From contig NMRA01000371.1 of NCBI GenBank assembly GCA_002633005.1, positions 1 through 62,000 on the forward strand: a stretch of 62,000 bases of DNA, in the 5' to 3' direction. The position numbers were made by a program, and so were the translations under genes. The stretch comes from Phoronis australis. Its lineage: Eukaryota > Phoronida > Phoronidae. Shown here in pieces: positions 33,285 through 45,960 of the stretch. The first letter of the stretch is position 1. Each line of letters opens with the position of its first letter. The notes under the pieces were generated by a model that saw only the letters and a list, made by a program, of their open reading frames with translations, was not told where the DNA came from and did no database searches.

Positions 33285-35458
33285 CTGTTTTCATGTTTCG
33301 AAAATCTAATGGATGGTTCTAAAGTACGTTTGTAATAAGTTTTGATGTAAAATTTTGTTTATTTTAGCGAGACGTTATGTAATGGGATCACGATTTCACT
33401 CAAATGACAATCATTTAACAAGACTTTGGGTGACCTGGTTGGTAACCAACAGTATTACCACAGTATGGAGGACTGTTTTAACGCACTGTTTGCTCAATGC
33501 AAAATAAGTATGAACGAATAAAATTCACACTAATGAGATTCAACTACATGTATCAAAAAGACGACTTTATTTCGAACAGTGTGTATATTCGGTCGGTTTC
33601 GGAAATTCCCGGTAGTACCACCTTATATTAGGATATATAGCGTCTGTCCTCTTAGCTAGTGTATCATGATGAAACAACAAATCTACCTAATGGGATTTAC
33701 ATGGTAAAGGCAGATTAATCCATAGAGAAGGACCCATTTAAATTTAGAGGATGTAAGATATTTTATAACTTTTAATGTTCTTTGTGAAAAACATTAAAAG
33801 CAACAGAAACACTGGATGTGATTAATACAAAAGCGCATGATGTATTTTTTGCAAAATGTTAATTTCATTTTGGACTTGCAATGAACACATTTTTCATTAA
33901 GAGTTGATAAATTACAATGAGACAAAAATGCACCTTTAGATGGCATCTTATATCTCATAACAATTTCCAGTTATAAAATACAGTTATCGAGTCAGTGAAG
34001 AAAGTAGGAAAAGCAGAAGCTGTACGAATCCTGACTAATGGCTCAGGGAAAATGCAAACCTCTTGAAACATCAATAGATGAAGGATATCGTGTAGCATAC
34101 ATCTCACAAGTACAGTCCGCAGCTACGAAGTCAGTAGAAGCTGAGACTGATAAAGCGGGAAAATCCCAATCCCAGCCGACGTCAAAAACTTTAAATAAAT
34201 TAGTGAACCTAGAGAAATTTGCTACAATATTATTGCTCGAAAAAGCAAGCGCCCGCATAAAATAGCGTCAAACTAACGGAAAACAAATGGATGTCTAAAA
34301 GTACTAATGGAAATCATGTAATTCAGTTAATACAGCGTTACTGCCACGAACATTCTCAACAACTAGAGAAGACGATAGGTGTTGCGTGAGTACTGTAAGA
34401 ACTTTGTGTGCTACTGAGAACGACAATGATCTGTGTTCCGGGAAACGAGAGAATTCCTGAGGAATTTGCACGGTTATCGATATCCGTTGAAACGTCAAAG
34501 TGTCTAAAAACTGTTATGAATTTATTCCCCCGAATCAGGAGATGGTCGCTATTGTTAACCATAATTTAAAACATAACACAAATTTGCATTGTTTAATAAT
34601 TGTCCACCAAGTCGTGTTGAACAGCAGCTTTATGAACCCTAAACTAAACATATGGTGGCAATTGCTTGTAAGAAGAAAAGAAACACAATAAAACATCGAG
34701 ATCTGAACGTTTTGGAGAGGTTACAGGTACTTTAATTGATTTTTCAATGCATTTGCAAAAAAAGAGGACGACGACTATTCTGAATAAAAGAGAATTTTCG
34801 AAAACACTGATGTGCGTGAGCAAAGACGGTCAGTTCATGGGACAAAACTCGTGTTAACGAAAAGGTACGCTCTCAATGAGAATTTCTATTTTGCGCTCTC
34901 GAGGGAGAAAATTCATCTGCTCTTTTGTCACTGGTTCAATAGTTCGGAATACCAGGATCTGTTTCATGAAAAGTGACTTAATACTTAAGTGAAAAATTTT
35001 GGTCTTACGCTTCACACAACAAGATCTAAAAGATAAGTAAATTTGATTATGAATTTAATTATTTATTTTATTAAACTTGATAGTTGTCTGTACGAATATA
35101 CAGATAACTGCTAGTTACTGATATAATTTTAAAATTTATAAATAATGTTTAGCTGTGATACGCTCTTACTTACTAAGCCTTTATTCATGGTGAAGCCAGA
35201 ACATGTTACCAAATTTCTGTCCGTAATTCTTAAAGTACTTAAAAACCACCAATTTCATATCAAAAACACCAAAAAGACGCCATCAGTCGACCAGCAAACA
35301 CTATCTGACAATATGTTAATAAACTGACCTGCAGTTACGAATCTTTATTGGCTGGTACATACTAGGTAGAATCAAACAACCAATCACAGGATTACGTTTA
35401 GTGAAAAAGTCGACAAACATTGCTGCTCGTTTTCCCGTTGTTTATGGTAAAATAAAGA
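33285..35458. other. no supported gene
   Basis: ORFs at 34038-34265 and 34500-34691 lack recognisable motifs. A hammerhead-like core lies at 34457-34496 (listed separately). Otherwise AT-rich with no feature. Confidence 0.4.
34457..34496 (+). ncRNA. hammerhead-like core CTGAGGA...GAAACGTC
   Basis: CTGAGGA (34457-34463), an imperfect hairpin ACGG/CCGT as stem II, then GAAACGTC (34489-34496), the same ending as the inverted-repeat motif. Stem I pairing is not evident, and stem II has a long unpaired side. Probably a decayed Penelope terminus. Confidence 0.3.
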
Positions 35459-35626
35459 ATGACGAGACGTTGCGTTTGTGGTGGTCGTCACAACTTAGTG
35501 TTTGAGCACGCTGTGGCTCTTTTCTCTTTCCCGTGGGACGTCAGAGAAGCGCGGAAACTCCTTGTGTTTGTGGACATGACACTTAAGCGTCATTTTCATG
35601 CCTTGGAGCTAACTAACTTTCAATAA
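35459..35626 (+). pseudogene. THAP-like N-terminal fragment
   Basis: ATG opens MTRRCVCGGRHNLVFEHAV, followed by LFSFPWDVREARKLLVFVDM. The initial Met, early cysteines, the F-S-F-P box and the following basic/aromatic helix follow the THAP pattern. The spacing of the first two cysteines is wrong, the conserved K-x-W is K-L-L, and the C-x2-H half is not found before the stop. Probably a remnant of a THAP transposon or gene. Low to moderate confidence. Confidence 0.35.
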
Positions 35627-36566
35627 ATCGTTTTTGCTCTGTTTTCTCGTTTTTGGTTTATTGGGTTCGTGTTTGTCATATGCAACTTTAAAGGTAAGGT
35701 TTAACCATACTGACGATGTAGCCACTTGTCAAAGCAAGGTAAATGTTGGTTTTAAGCACTTTAAATCATTTTTCATGAAGCACAATTAAGCCAGGTTATG
35801 TCGACATTGGTTGTTTTCGTACATACATAATAATAACAGTAATGTATGTTGGCTACAAATTTTCTTTTTGAAACAAATGCTATTGAATAAAACATTGACT
35901 TCAGTCAATAGCGAATGTGCAAATCCGCCATCTTGAATTTGCGCCGCAGTTGAATTATGGGAAGTGTATGCCTCTATCGCTTGACAACCGATTGTGTACA
36001 GTGTTGCCGGGTGTTGTAGTAACGAATGTTTAGCACAGAAGCGGTCAATAAAGTTATTTTATTTGAATTCTTATCCAAAATTAATATTAAACGAATAACT
36101 AGTGCAGGAAGCATGCAACTTTATCTTATTATAGAAATGTTTTGGAAATTAATAAAGTCAACGTTGCCGCACCCCAGCTCCGTCGGACTGTGACCCCGGG
36201 GCCCGGTCTACAATCTGCGTCAGATGCCGATTTGAGCAACTGAACGAACTGAGGACTGCTCAGTCGAAAAAAAGTTTGATTACAGGAGTATTTGTTCATA
36301 TGTTGGAAGGAATTAAAGACATCGACGACCTCTTATGGTGTCCCTCTATGAGCAAAAGGTACTTATAGCAATGTGACTTAGTTGTTTTAAAGGAGAATGT
36401 CACCCGATTTAATTAGTCTTTTTTACCGTCTTAATCGGTCTATATCCACATCGCCTCTTACAGGGTCGACCTCACCTTGCCGAGAGGTGTCGCGTTAATC
36501 TGTGAGGAAGGTAAGAAAAGACACAGCGACGTCAGTGGTTCGTCTGCAGAGTAAAATTCGCTATAT

Positions 36567-36900
36567 TGCTGTGCATTATTCCCCGGCGCTTGTCCGAAAA
36601 ATGAAGCTGCGAAGAAAGCGGGTATATTGTTTTTTCGACTTCCTCGAGAGCCTGAAATGCTTAGGAAGTGGCTCGCGGCAGTGAAGAATGAAAGGTAGGC
36701 TGTTAATAGCAAGTATGAGGCCGTGAAACATCTCGTGTTTGTGGCCGGCATTTCGTCGACAGTGATTTCTCTGACGAATTCCGGCTTACCAAAGAACTAT
36801 CCATACGTTCCGTTGCCTGTGCATGTTCACGGCGCCTCTGTAGTATTTCTTGATCAGTGTATTCCGGTTCGAACTGATAGCCTGTGAAACCTAACGATCC
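36567..36900 (+). pseudogene. THAP-domain coding remnant of the 5-kb element
   Basis: One frame gives CPKNEAAKKAGILFFRLPRE followed by PEMLRKWLAAVKNER (first half of a THAP domain, ending at a GTAGGC donor-like site). A different frame gives YEAVKH near 36710. A third gives SRVCGRHFVDSDFSDEFRLT, the C-x2-H half. The three pieces are in correct THAP order but in different frames, with no intron long enough to join them, so the gene is broken by indels. THAP domains bind transposon ends in Kolobok and P-type transposases. Confidence 0.65.
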
Positions 36901-37525
36901 AACCCGTGAAGTCTTCGTCGCCTGAGCTCTTGACTAAGTCGGGATTCAGTTGGCGCGGCGCGAGTTGCCGTTTATTAGTAGACGTTTATTATTCTGCGTT
37001 CTGTTTCAAAATGAATTATTCTCATCCCAACCAATGCTTATATGAAACTGAAACAAAGTCTGTCTCATTAGATACAATTTGTAATGCCTTGGAGTGCTTG
37101 TGAGTGCAAATGTTTTGAGAAGCCAGCAATGAATAAACCACTGCCGGTTACCGGCTTTTGATGCCGGCAACAACGGTAATTGACCGGGCACCGAGGCCGT
37201 GTGAGCGCATGCTAATTCAGTGTTTGCTGACAGAAAGCTGTTTTGAAACAATTACTTGATTTTATGTGCTATGGCCACATGTTAGGGGAATCCTTATTTA
37301 GAAATACAAATACATTATTCACATCATTGTTACTGTACAACCTTTGCCCTGACGGTCTGTGGAAGGGGAACCCGACATCGCGGCCCCCGACAAGTGAGTA
37401 GATTTTCAGTTTCATGGCTAATTCCCATAAATAATTACGTGCACATTATTTCTTTGGCTCACTGTTATAGTCTTTTCGTGACTGGAGGTTTAGTTTCCAA
37501 CTCAAGCTGATTTTGTTCGTGTCAG

Positions 37526-37640
37526 TCCCACGGCCGTGACTGGCCTGATCGGGTTCCGAACCACTGGCCGGGAAAACGAGTCAGTCCGGTCGCGACGGGC
37601 CTGATCGGGTTCCGAGCCACTGGCCGGCCGGATAAGCGTT
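37526..37640. repeat. 57-bp GC-rich tandem duplication
   Basis: CCTGATCGGGTTCCGA followed by CCACTGGCCGG occurs twice, about 57 bp apart, within the 5-kb element. Confidence 0.75.
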
Positions 37641-37942
37641 TTGTGTTTTTATCACAAGTATAACAACACAGATCTAGGTTCTCCTGTCTGTATTTCACGG
37701 AAGAATGCTTAGAATTTATCTCCGAACAGACCCCAAACTCCTCAGTGCTACGGACCAATTGGTAAATTAGCCTGTCGATCTTTGTAGGCTAGGGTGTGTC
37801 CAAATACCAGTAAATCCGTAACAGCGAAATAAAACAACACGTTTTTATAAGAACTCGGTGTATTTTTAAGGGCTTTACATCGAAGTTTGATGATTTATTG
37901 GTGTTAAACGATGAATTCAAGCTATAAGCTGACATCATAGTT

Positions 37943-38127
37943 GAGACGAAAATGGCCCCCCGTGCACCCCCGGACTTCAACTAATAAGTTACATTTTTGC
38001 AAAGAGAAATAAGGGTGAAAACCGAAGACAGATGTTAACAAGCCGAAAGAGTGTCCCACGTGTGTTTTTTATGCAAATTAGTGCCGCCATTACCAATTTT
38101 TCGTTATTTGACGATATCGGACTTTTT
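37943..38127 (+). repeat. inner inverted repeat, left arm
   Basis: Inverted to 41064-41252 at roughly 75 percent identity by eye. Shared blocks include CCCGTGCAC, CCCGGACTTCAACT, GATGTTAACAAGCC and TTATGCAAATTAGTG followed by CCATTACC. Confidence 0.7.
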
Positions 38128-41063
38128 TTCTTCTTGTAATTGAACAAATCAAGTGTGAAAACTGATATTTTGAGGGTCAAGCATTACGGAGGAACTTTCT
38201 TTATAATCTATTGCATCTGATTTGCATTATACGACTACTTACAATCAAAAATACACTGAAAGCATACATAAGCCAATATAAACATTAAAATAATGTACAA
38301 CTTTCAGTGCTTATATAATCAGCAACAAAAAAAATAATATCTCAAGGAAAAAAATGAAGTGAAATGAAAGCAGAAATGTGGGCAGTCATTAGGTGCCGAT
38401 GTCACTGATTACATGTTCCATCACTCCATGTTACGTTCATCGCTTTCCGTGAAACTGCCATACAACTCGTCACTTTCCTCTTCCACTTCACAAACATCTT
38501 TGAGCAAGGTATAAATCAATGAGTTTGGTAAAATAGGACCACACGGCAACACTGATTCTAACACTTCTTCGTCAGTCCTTATCCACCCTTCTCCTCCGTC
38601 ATAAGGTTTTGGCTGTTTAATTATACGAGTTAGCAAGCGTGCTTGTACAAAGCGACACGGTGATTTGCTCGTTGGATGTGAGGTTTCCGTGCAGCTAGGC
38701 GCAGGGGAAGTCGAGCAAGGTCAACCATGGACTTGTAGGTGAGAATATCATCTTCACCAACCATATAGCGCAACATCTTGGTACGAGTAGCATATATCGA
38801 TTACTCACGACTCTTACATGAAGCAGGTGAACTCATCCATCCCTTTCATAACTTCAGAACGTACAACTCAATCAACGCCAAGTTGCCTGAATGCTCGGCG
38901 AAACTTTGGATTCTTTTCCAGTTTTTAAGGGAGCCAGCTTTTCATTCCCTTTTAAAATCACTGATGCAATCTTTTCCAGCATATATGTAAAATCCAAGTA
39001 CAGTTTCACAATAACTTTTTCCCAACGAATTTTGGCCAGGTTGGAGAGATTCAGTGGTCGCCGATGCTTCCCAAACTCCGTAACTAGATATATCAACTTC
39101 ATGGCGTAAGTATGATGCAGCAGAATTACAAAGAAGAATTAAGTGTAAGGGGTTCTGACACGGCGTTTCTGTACCCAAGTGAGGCAAAGTACTGAAGGTA
39201 CAAAACATTTCTTGTGTCTCTTCTTGATTGCTGTATATATGTGGGTGCTCCCGAGTATGAACCTAAAACATCAGATTAATTTACTGTATTACATCGCAGA
39301 TTGTCTTAAAGCAAGAAATACTCAGAAAGTTTTGTTCTGAAAAAAGATTGTGGGCTCCTCGCCATCGGATGTAACACGTTCATGGGCTTTTCTGTCTATA
39401 ATCAGGATGGTCATCTCGCTCTTCTCCAACCTGGAAACTGGCTTCTCACTACTCCAAACTTACAGTAACAGTTGTCACAGTTGCGTTTTGTAGTCATCGT
39501 TTGCAAGAAAGGTTTTGAAGTCGTACGGTTTTCGTATGTTGTCCACCCACTGCCACGTGGCAACCGTTCCTGGTCTTTGATAGATTCAGGGAGATAGCTG
39601 ACAGTCGAGAACAAGAAGTGCTTCTTCGACGCTATCATACTTGTAAATAGATTTCACCACATATTGGAGGGAGATTCGCTAACGTGTGGAGAAGTGTCGT
39701 GCCATCCCGGATGAATAGAGCATTCTCAGAATAATGAAAGTCTTCTGGAGCAATGTCTTCCAGAAGATAATGCAGAAAGGAGGCTTTGCTGGACTTGAAA
39801 AAGGCCATCTATTGTTCCAAGATGGAGCTTCTGCTTGGAGACTTCGTTGTCGGTTTCGACCTGAATTGCTTTATCTTTGGAAGTTTCAAAACCAGACTTC
39901 ACCTCTTAAATTATGATTCCTCAAGCACTGTTGACGATGTTGCTGCCCTGTACATTCGTGGTCATTTTATTAGAATTGTCTCACTCACAATGGGATACAC
40001 TGTACATTGTTTACCTTCCTTTGTAAGTTGATGAGTTTACACATCCCCCATCACATTTGCCAAAGCGGTTTCAAAATCTAAGATGAAGTCATAGCTCTCC
40101 GAGTGACCCGGCCAGTTTGTGCAATATATAAGTAGTAAGCTGCTTGCTTCGAAACAATTTTCTGATGGTCACACAAAGAAGAACATGCTTTGCCTGTAAC
40201 TTCCACTTTCCGTTGAAACAGCCAAAATGATAGTGTCACCTCTGTCAATTTTTGTGAAGTTGACCTGGTTTTCCAATAGACCTGCTTTGAAACGATTCTA
40301 TAGTTTCTCAGAACGGTACCTAAGATTCCCATGCCCGTTCCGTTTTACTTCCTCAACGTAAAGCAAACGGAAGGAAGAGAGACCTTGAATGACATCATTT
40401 TGTTGGACGATGTGAGTTTTAAGCTGTGGTAGTTTTTGCACTCCTGTTCGTCTCTGATTGCATAATGCTGTAAAATTGCCATGTTCACTTACAGAAACTA
40501 AATGAAGAATGCACACGGGTAGAGACTGATCTTTGGCTTCAGTTGATAAGCTTTGATCTCGTTTTCTTTTAGGCATGATTTTTACATCTGCCAAGATAGC
40601 TGCCTTAATTTCGAAAGCCGTCCTATTTCCCTGTCCCCCACATTGGATTCGCTCTGATTGACATGGCAACAACCGATTGTATATTTTTATGTCAGTTCGT
40701 ATTGCAAGACGTTTTTTACGTCAAAAGCTGACTTACACCTTTGATGTGTTATCATGTGACTGTCTTAGAAACAATGTTCCTCTTTTCAAAAGATGAGAAA
40801 AGTTGTTTCATTTATTGAAACTAAAATGTATTTTGGTTGAGCTGCAATCTAAACATGATGTCACAGTTTGTTTTCATTTATGCCGTCATTATCAAAGTCC
40901 TGAATTTAGATAAAAATAGCGGATTTTCATGCCCCACACAACGTTTCTTTTCCGTATGTTGAGTGTTATGTACATGGAAGATAACTTTTATCAATTACTT
41001 GTAGTTCTAATGTAATGATTGACCCACAAAACAGAAGCCCAGACGCACCTTTTTCAATTATAT
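38128..41063 (-). other. unidentified coding-like region inside the 5-kb element
   Basis: Minus-strand open stretches at 40298-40672 (KIMPKRKRDQSLSTEAKDQS), 40078-40332, 39411-39638, 38872-39102 and 38421-38636 lie in consistent orientation. Another minus frame near 38660-38780 reads MVGEDDILTYKSMVDLARLP. They look like pieces of one broken or intron-split gene, perhaps the transposase, but I recognise no family. Confidence 0.3.
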
Positions 41064-41252
41064 GAAATAGTCGGGGAGATATGGCGAAATATAGCAAAAT
41101 CGGTAATGGTGCACTAATTTGCATAAAAACATACGGGGGACATTTTTTGGCTTGTTAACATCGTTTTTCTGTTTTCACACATAATTTCCTTCATAAAAAT
41201 GCAACTTTGAAGTTGAAGTCCGGGGAGTGCACGGGGGCGGGCATTTTTCGAC
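41064..41252 (-). repeat. inner inverted repeat, right arm
   Basis: Inverted partner of 37943-38127. It lies about 185 bp inside the right TIR. Confidence 0.7.
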
Positions 41253-41439
41253 TAGACTACCAGTAACCCGTGTTGTGAACTGCTTTACAGACTGCGTGTG
41301 AAACCAATTACGTCATTGGATAATTTCAACACCTCCGTCTGCCGTCAGGTAAAGCAACCGAACGTGCTGCTGTCGAGTAGAACTACTCGATATAAATTGA
41401 TACAAAATAGGTTGTTCTTTGGGTGGCATTCTCCTTTAA

Positions 41440-42180
41440 TCCGTGTGAGGCATAATTCGCCGAAAAGCTTCCGACGTATGAAGCTCCTGTAGAAGCTTCG
41501 CCGTCTCTACTAGCGCCAGTCGAGGTGGTGGTACTGTCTAAAGCAACGAGATAAATGTAGCTCTTTGGTCTTAAGTACGCGTTAATCATGAACAGAACGA
41601 TGATCGTTTATTAAGAACTAAAAATACGCGTGGATTAAGCAAAAGTGCACGCAGAAAGGTACTCCTTTAAAAACCCTTTGACCCTTCGTAACTCACCAAC
41701 GTCTTCCAAAGATGACATCACGTGGCGGAAACAAAAAAATCACTTTTTCTATAAAATTCAAAATTCATCAATTATTTCCCAAAACAAGAGTTTCTTTAGT
41801 TAAATTCCAAGTTACAAAATTCTTACACGCTCTCTAAAACCTCAAATAGTGCAAAAATTATAGTCTGCCCCTTGAATAATCACAATTCAATGCGCAGAAA
41901 GGAACTTTTTGGTACTCCACAGATTTTGGCTGCGTCGCGACCTATAAGAGTAAATAAGTAATTTTTTATTATAGTAACATGTGTTCAAATGAATTTAAAC
42001 AATGAATACGTTACAAATACTAGGAACACCCAGCCCTCCACGGGGCTTATAAGTCACTTTAGATACATGATACATAAAAGAAAAGACAAGACAAGTGTAC
42101 ACGCATTGCAAGAGGACCAGAAAGAAAAGGCCGAGATAAAAGTGATCATAAATAAAAATAATTTTTCCTTACTTCAAAAA
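41440..42180. other. no recognisable feature
   Basis: AT-rich; nothing recognised. Confidence 0.4.
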
Positions 42181-43900
42181 TATTTTTGATGAAAACTGAA
42201 GTTTTTCTACTAACATCTTTTTGCCTGATTGTATTTAGTTTACTTTCACAGCTTTCTGCACGGAATCGTGGATATTTAATCTCAGCTTGACAGTAAAAGG
42301 TGTTTCTGGCATCTAAGAAAAACGGACACTCAAACAGAAAATGTAGTTCAGTTTCGACCTGACAAAGACAGCAAATTCTGTCATCAAATTCTAGATGTAG
42401 GGTTCCAGTTCTAATTTGAGCAAGAATTGACCTACTAGGCCGAGTTAAGTCTAAATGCACGTAAGGCTCCACTTAAAAAACATTCTTCATCAACTTAACT
42501 TTGGTTTCGAACAGCTTTCAAACAACCACCTATTACAGGCCAAATCATGCAGAATATTCTTACAGTGAGACAGATTAACTGAACGTAAGTTATGAAAACA
42601 ATCCGAAATCCTTAATTCTTCAAAAATGCTCTAAACTTCAGAAGACCAATCATTAGTACAAGTAGTGTAGTCCCACCAAAATATTCGGTATGTTAGTCTA
42701 TCATCCTCGAAATTAATAATACGATTCCACATTCTCAAAAGCTCAATTTTCCGCCTAACACTGGGGATTCCCACCCCATGTCACCCATAACAGCATGATT
42801 AGGAGCGAATTTGTGAACGCCCAAGAAAAATCGGCTCTATTCTGAATGACATCATAATCGTGTAGACTAGAGCTGCCCCAGACACCTACACAATAATCTC
42901 TAACAGGGACAACACAAGCATTGAATAATGTAGTGAATGTTCTGTTCCTCATATTTTTATTCTTTTTAAATTTATTAACTAAAGCGCCCAAAGCTCTTCC
43001 GGCAGATTCGGACAGAGTTTTAGCAGTTTCAGAAACTTCAAATGTTCATTTAAAATTATTCCTAAATATTTATATTTGGGTACATATTCTAGGTCTAGTC
43101 GACCCAACCGAAATGAATATAAACTACGAGAGACATGCTTAGATTTGAAGTGAATAATATTATTTTTTCCTGATTGACTATTAGCCTCCATTTAAAGCAC
43201 CATTTATCAACTATATTCAATAAACCCTGTAAATTTTCTTCGCTCTCGGCAAGTACCACTATATCATCAGCATAAAACAAAGATGAAACATTATCAGCAC
43301 CGATAGGAATTCCCGACTAAATTTGACTGTTTTATTTCCGTTACCAAATAGTGCAAAAAGAGCAGTTGATAAAACATCTCCTTGTTTGACCGCACAAGAT
43401 ATTCTTAATCTTAACACAGGATTGAGTTTCGGCATAAATATTTTTAACCGATTCATTAAACTTTCCAACTATCATAAGATCCAAAATTTTAAAAAGTAAA
43501 TTATTTCTATCAACCCAGTCAAAAGCTTTTTGCATATCAATAAAAATCGCAACTGTGGATTGTTTGTTATTCAAGCGATTACGTATAATCGAGGTCAAAA
43601 CAAAGACGTGATCAAAACATGCTCTGTCACGACGAAAGCCATTTTGCTCATCAACAAGGAGCCCGTTTTCCTTCGCGTACTCCACCAGACTATTGTTCAA
43701 TACACTACTATACAACTTGTATACGTTAGACAACAAGCTGATACCTCTATATCTCAGCGGGATGCGCGGGTCCTCCTCTGACCCCTTTGGAATAGGCATA
43801 ATAACGGATTTAGCCCATAAACTAGGAACTATACCGCAACTGAACGAAAAACCATATAATACGTCTTCGCAGTAACGATTGGTGTTTGCACATGCGCAGC
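42181..43900 (-). pseudogene. LINE reverse transcriptase remnant
   Basis: Several minus-strand frames in ORF2 order. From 43870: VIMPIPKGSEEDPRIPLRYR, NGFRRDRACFDHVFVLTSII and FIDMQKAFDWVDRNNLLFK (RT fingers and palm). Then FYADDIVVLAESEENLQGLL (catalytic YADD) near 43210-43280, PKYKYLGIILNEHLKF near 43040-43085, and VPVRDYCVGVWGSS near 42860-42915. A C-terminal zinc-knuckle-like CCLCQVETELHFLFECPFF is near 42310-42375, with the stop at 42181. Frameshifts separate the pieces. No endonuclease domain is seen upstream. Confidence 0.85.
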
Positions 43901-43947
43901 CGGTATAGCTGGGCAGATAAGTGCAGATATGCACCGGAATCGTGTAA

Positions 43948-44065
43948 ATGATGATACAAGCACCAAATTTTCCATGATGACTCATAATGGCATTCTTAAG
44001 AGATTTGTCCGACTAGCCACCGGAAAATCCAAAATGGCGGCCATTTTTGAAGATGGCCGCCACCC
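43948..44065 (+). repeat. inverted repeat pair, left copy (contains ATGGCGGC)
   Basis: Diverged inverted match to 46300-46412. Shared blocks are ATGATACAAGCACCAAA, CCGACTAGCCACC and AAATCCAAAATGGCGGCCAT. They could be the two ends of a ~2.46-kb element or two members of a short repeat family. Confidence 0.6.
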
Positions 44066-44876
44066 AGTGTTCGCGATATATATGATTTTCCTTTTTATCT
44101 ACCCAACCGATTTTTGCGATCTTGGTGTCACTCTACCAGAAAGCGAACCAGAAGGAGATACCATCATCATTGATGGCTCAACTCTGATTAATTCCAGACA
44201 AGTACCTCCGCGGAACTCAGTCATTTGAGTGTTCGCGATAATGATTTTCCTTGTAAATCAGTATCTACCCAATCGATTTTAGCGATCTTGGTGTCAATTA
44301 TTCTAGTTTTGGGTACGCTCAATTCATTTTGGACACTGTGAACACTTTCAATTACACATATTGTCAGGATATAGGCAATTATACACTTTAATTCGGTCAA
44401 TTTATATGATTTTTGTCTGGTTGAATGCTTTGGTCATGCTGCATTTGTCTTGTATCCATAGCTGATTATATATTAAGCATGGGGTGTACCGGTGTAGAGG
44501 AAGAGGTAGTACCTTTGTTTTAGCAGTCAGCCACATCGCCTGGATGGACTTCTGGCACTGGTCTTCACCGCTATGCCAACTCTCACTTATGGCTCCAAGA
44601 AGTTGCTGGTGTGCAGCAACGGCCACATCCCGGGACACCGCGTTGGTTCGCGGGCAAAACTATAGGTGAGAGTAACACACAAAAGCTGTGTGTATGAGAG
44701 CTAAAGCATGTCTGCCTCTAAACATACTGAACATGAAGATGACGGGTCATGACTTGAAAACAATGTCTGGTGAGTAATTGTCTGGCACTACCAGGGCACA
44801 CTGGTGACAATTACTGCTGTGAAACTCAGCATGGGGTTCAATGTCAGCTGAATAGGAATCTTTATTAGATATACCG

Positions 44877-45017
44877 GGCGTGCGTTCAGTAGACGCTAGG
44901 ACCTAGCTAAAACCTAGTCACAGTCACGTGTTCTTATTTAAAATACACGGCAATATCTCACGTAATCACGCGAAGTCTTGCTTTTTAGCGAGGTCCTAGC
45001 GTTACTGAACGAGAGGC
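44877..45017 (-). mobile_element. MITE with CGTTCAGTA-type ends, copy 2
   Basis: Reverse-complement copy of 641-793: TGCGTTCAGTAGACGCTAGG on the left and CCTAGCGTTACTGAACG on the right, same interior. It lacks the internal duplication of copy 1. Confidence 0.65.
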
Positions 45018-45313
45018 TGTTTAGTGTCCCAAATGCTGCTTAATCTATCCCATCACTTAAGCAGTCGCACTTGAATTGACAGGATGTGCCAGCGCGGGAA
45101 AGCCGAGCCAAGGATAATGGGGTTCATAGTTATCCGGATGGTGTACAGATCGGACGGGACTTAAATAGCGTTGGATGAACGATCGGGCTAGGAGTAGGGC
45201 AAAATGCATGAACCTAGTCGTATCCCATACAGTAAAGTGCCCGAGACACATGGTGGTAAAAGGATAAATCCTCGACCCTGCGTACCATAAAATAACAATG
45301 GCTTCAAGTAAAA

Positions 45314-45960
45314 CATTTTGGCGCACCAACTGGGACAAATGTTGCCTTTGTCAAACGGAGATGAAGAAAGATACCAAGTCTCCACTTTCAAATCCTTCGA
45401 AACGGCAAGATGACGGATACAGCCAGTTGGGGAGGAATATTCCTCGACTTCATTCTCTCACAATGAATTGTCAATAAATCTGGATCCTGCAAGACTTGAC
45501 GATGGCAACGTGATAGGGAACACTTTGAGAAAGAACAATGATCAGTACCATTCCAGCAGCAGGCTGCTCTTCTGCAATACGAAGTTGCAGCGAGCTGAAA
45601 AAGATCACCAGCCCTTGTAGCAGACATTGGTGACAATAGCAACAACAGCAAAGTACCAAGAAGAATCACAGACCCCAAGACGACTGAATGCTTCTTGTGT
45701 GAGGAGGAAGGGGAACCCTGAGACAAGCTATGACCTTGAAATTCAACCACAAAATCAATGAATGTGCCGACTCTCAATGATGGTATGCTCCTAGCAAAAC
45801 TGAGTGCCGGAGATGACATTGCACAAGAAGTAAAATATCACCCAGCATGCTTGGTGGCTCTGTACAACAGAGAGGGCATTTCTGATACCCGACTGAAAGG
45901 AACGGTTGCTGTTCCACATTCCAAAATTAGAAGCTCATCACCAAGGGCGAGGTCGTTGTG
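45314..45960 (+). pseudogene. decayed conserved protein with an LAKLSAGD...KYHPACLVALYNR block
   Basis: A start-like frame gives TNWDKCCLCQTEMKKDTKSP (CxxC). Further on: NLDPARLDDGNVIGNTLRKN, LFCNTKLQRAEKD and ECFLCEEEGEP in changing frames. The open frame 45758-45961 then gives MLLAKLSAGDDIAQEVKYHP and ACLVALYNREGISD. This order (CxxC start, KLQRAEKR-type block, second CxxC, LAKLSAGDM..KYH..CLVxLYNR) is that of a family of uncharacterised multi-copy proteins common in invertebrate genomes, probably associated with mobile elements. At least three in-frame stops or shifts make it a pseudogene. Function unknown. Confidence 0.5.

Larger units (their letters stand above)
36391..41435. mobile_element. 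TTAA-flanked Kolobok-like element (~5.0 kb), composite
   Basis: Left end TTAA|AGGAGAATGTCACCC at 36387-36405; right end GGGTGGCATTCTCCT|TTAA at 41421-41439. The 15-bp TIRs match at 14 positions, and the TTAA flanks are perfect. The AGGNGAANG start is shared with the element at 13893. A broken THAP domain lies just inside the left end. A second, inner inverted repeat (37943-38127 with 41064-41252) is much farther from the left end than from the right, so the element is either composite or has an insertion in its left arm. The unidentified coding-like tract at 38421-40672 might be a decayed transposase. Confidence 0.6.

Noticed and set aside
45388-45819. 143-codon minus-strand ORF with a hydrophobic LGTLLLLLLSP stretch
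   Set aside because: It is antisense to the decayed CxxC/LAKLSAGD pseudogene, whose plus-strand blocks explain the region better.
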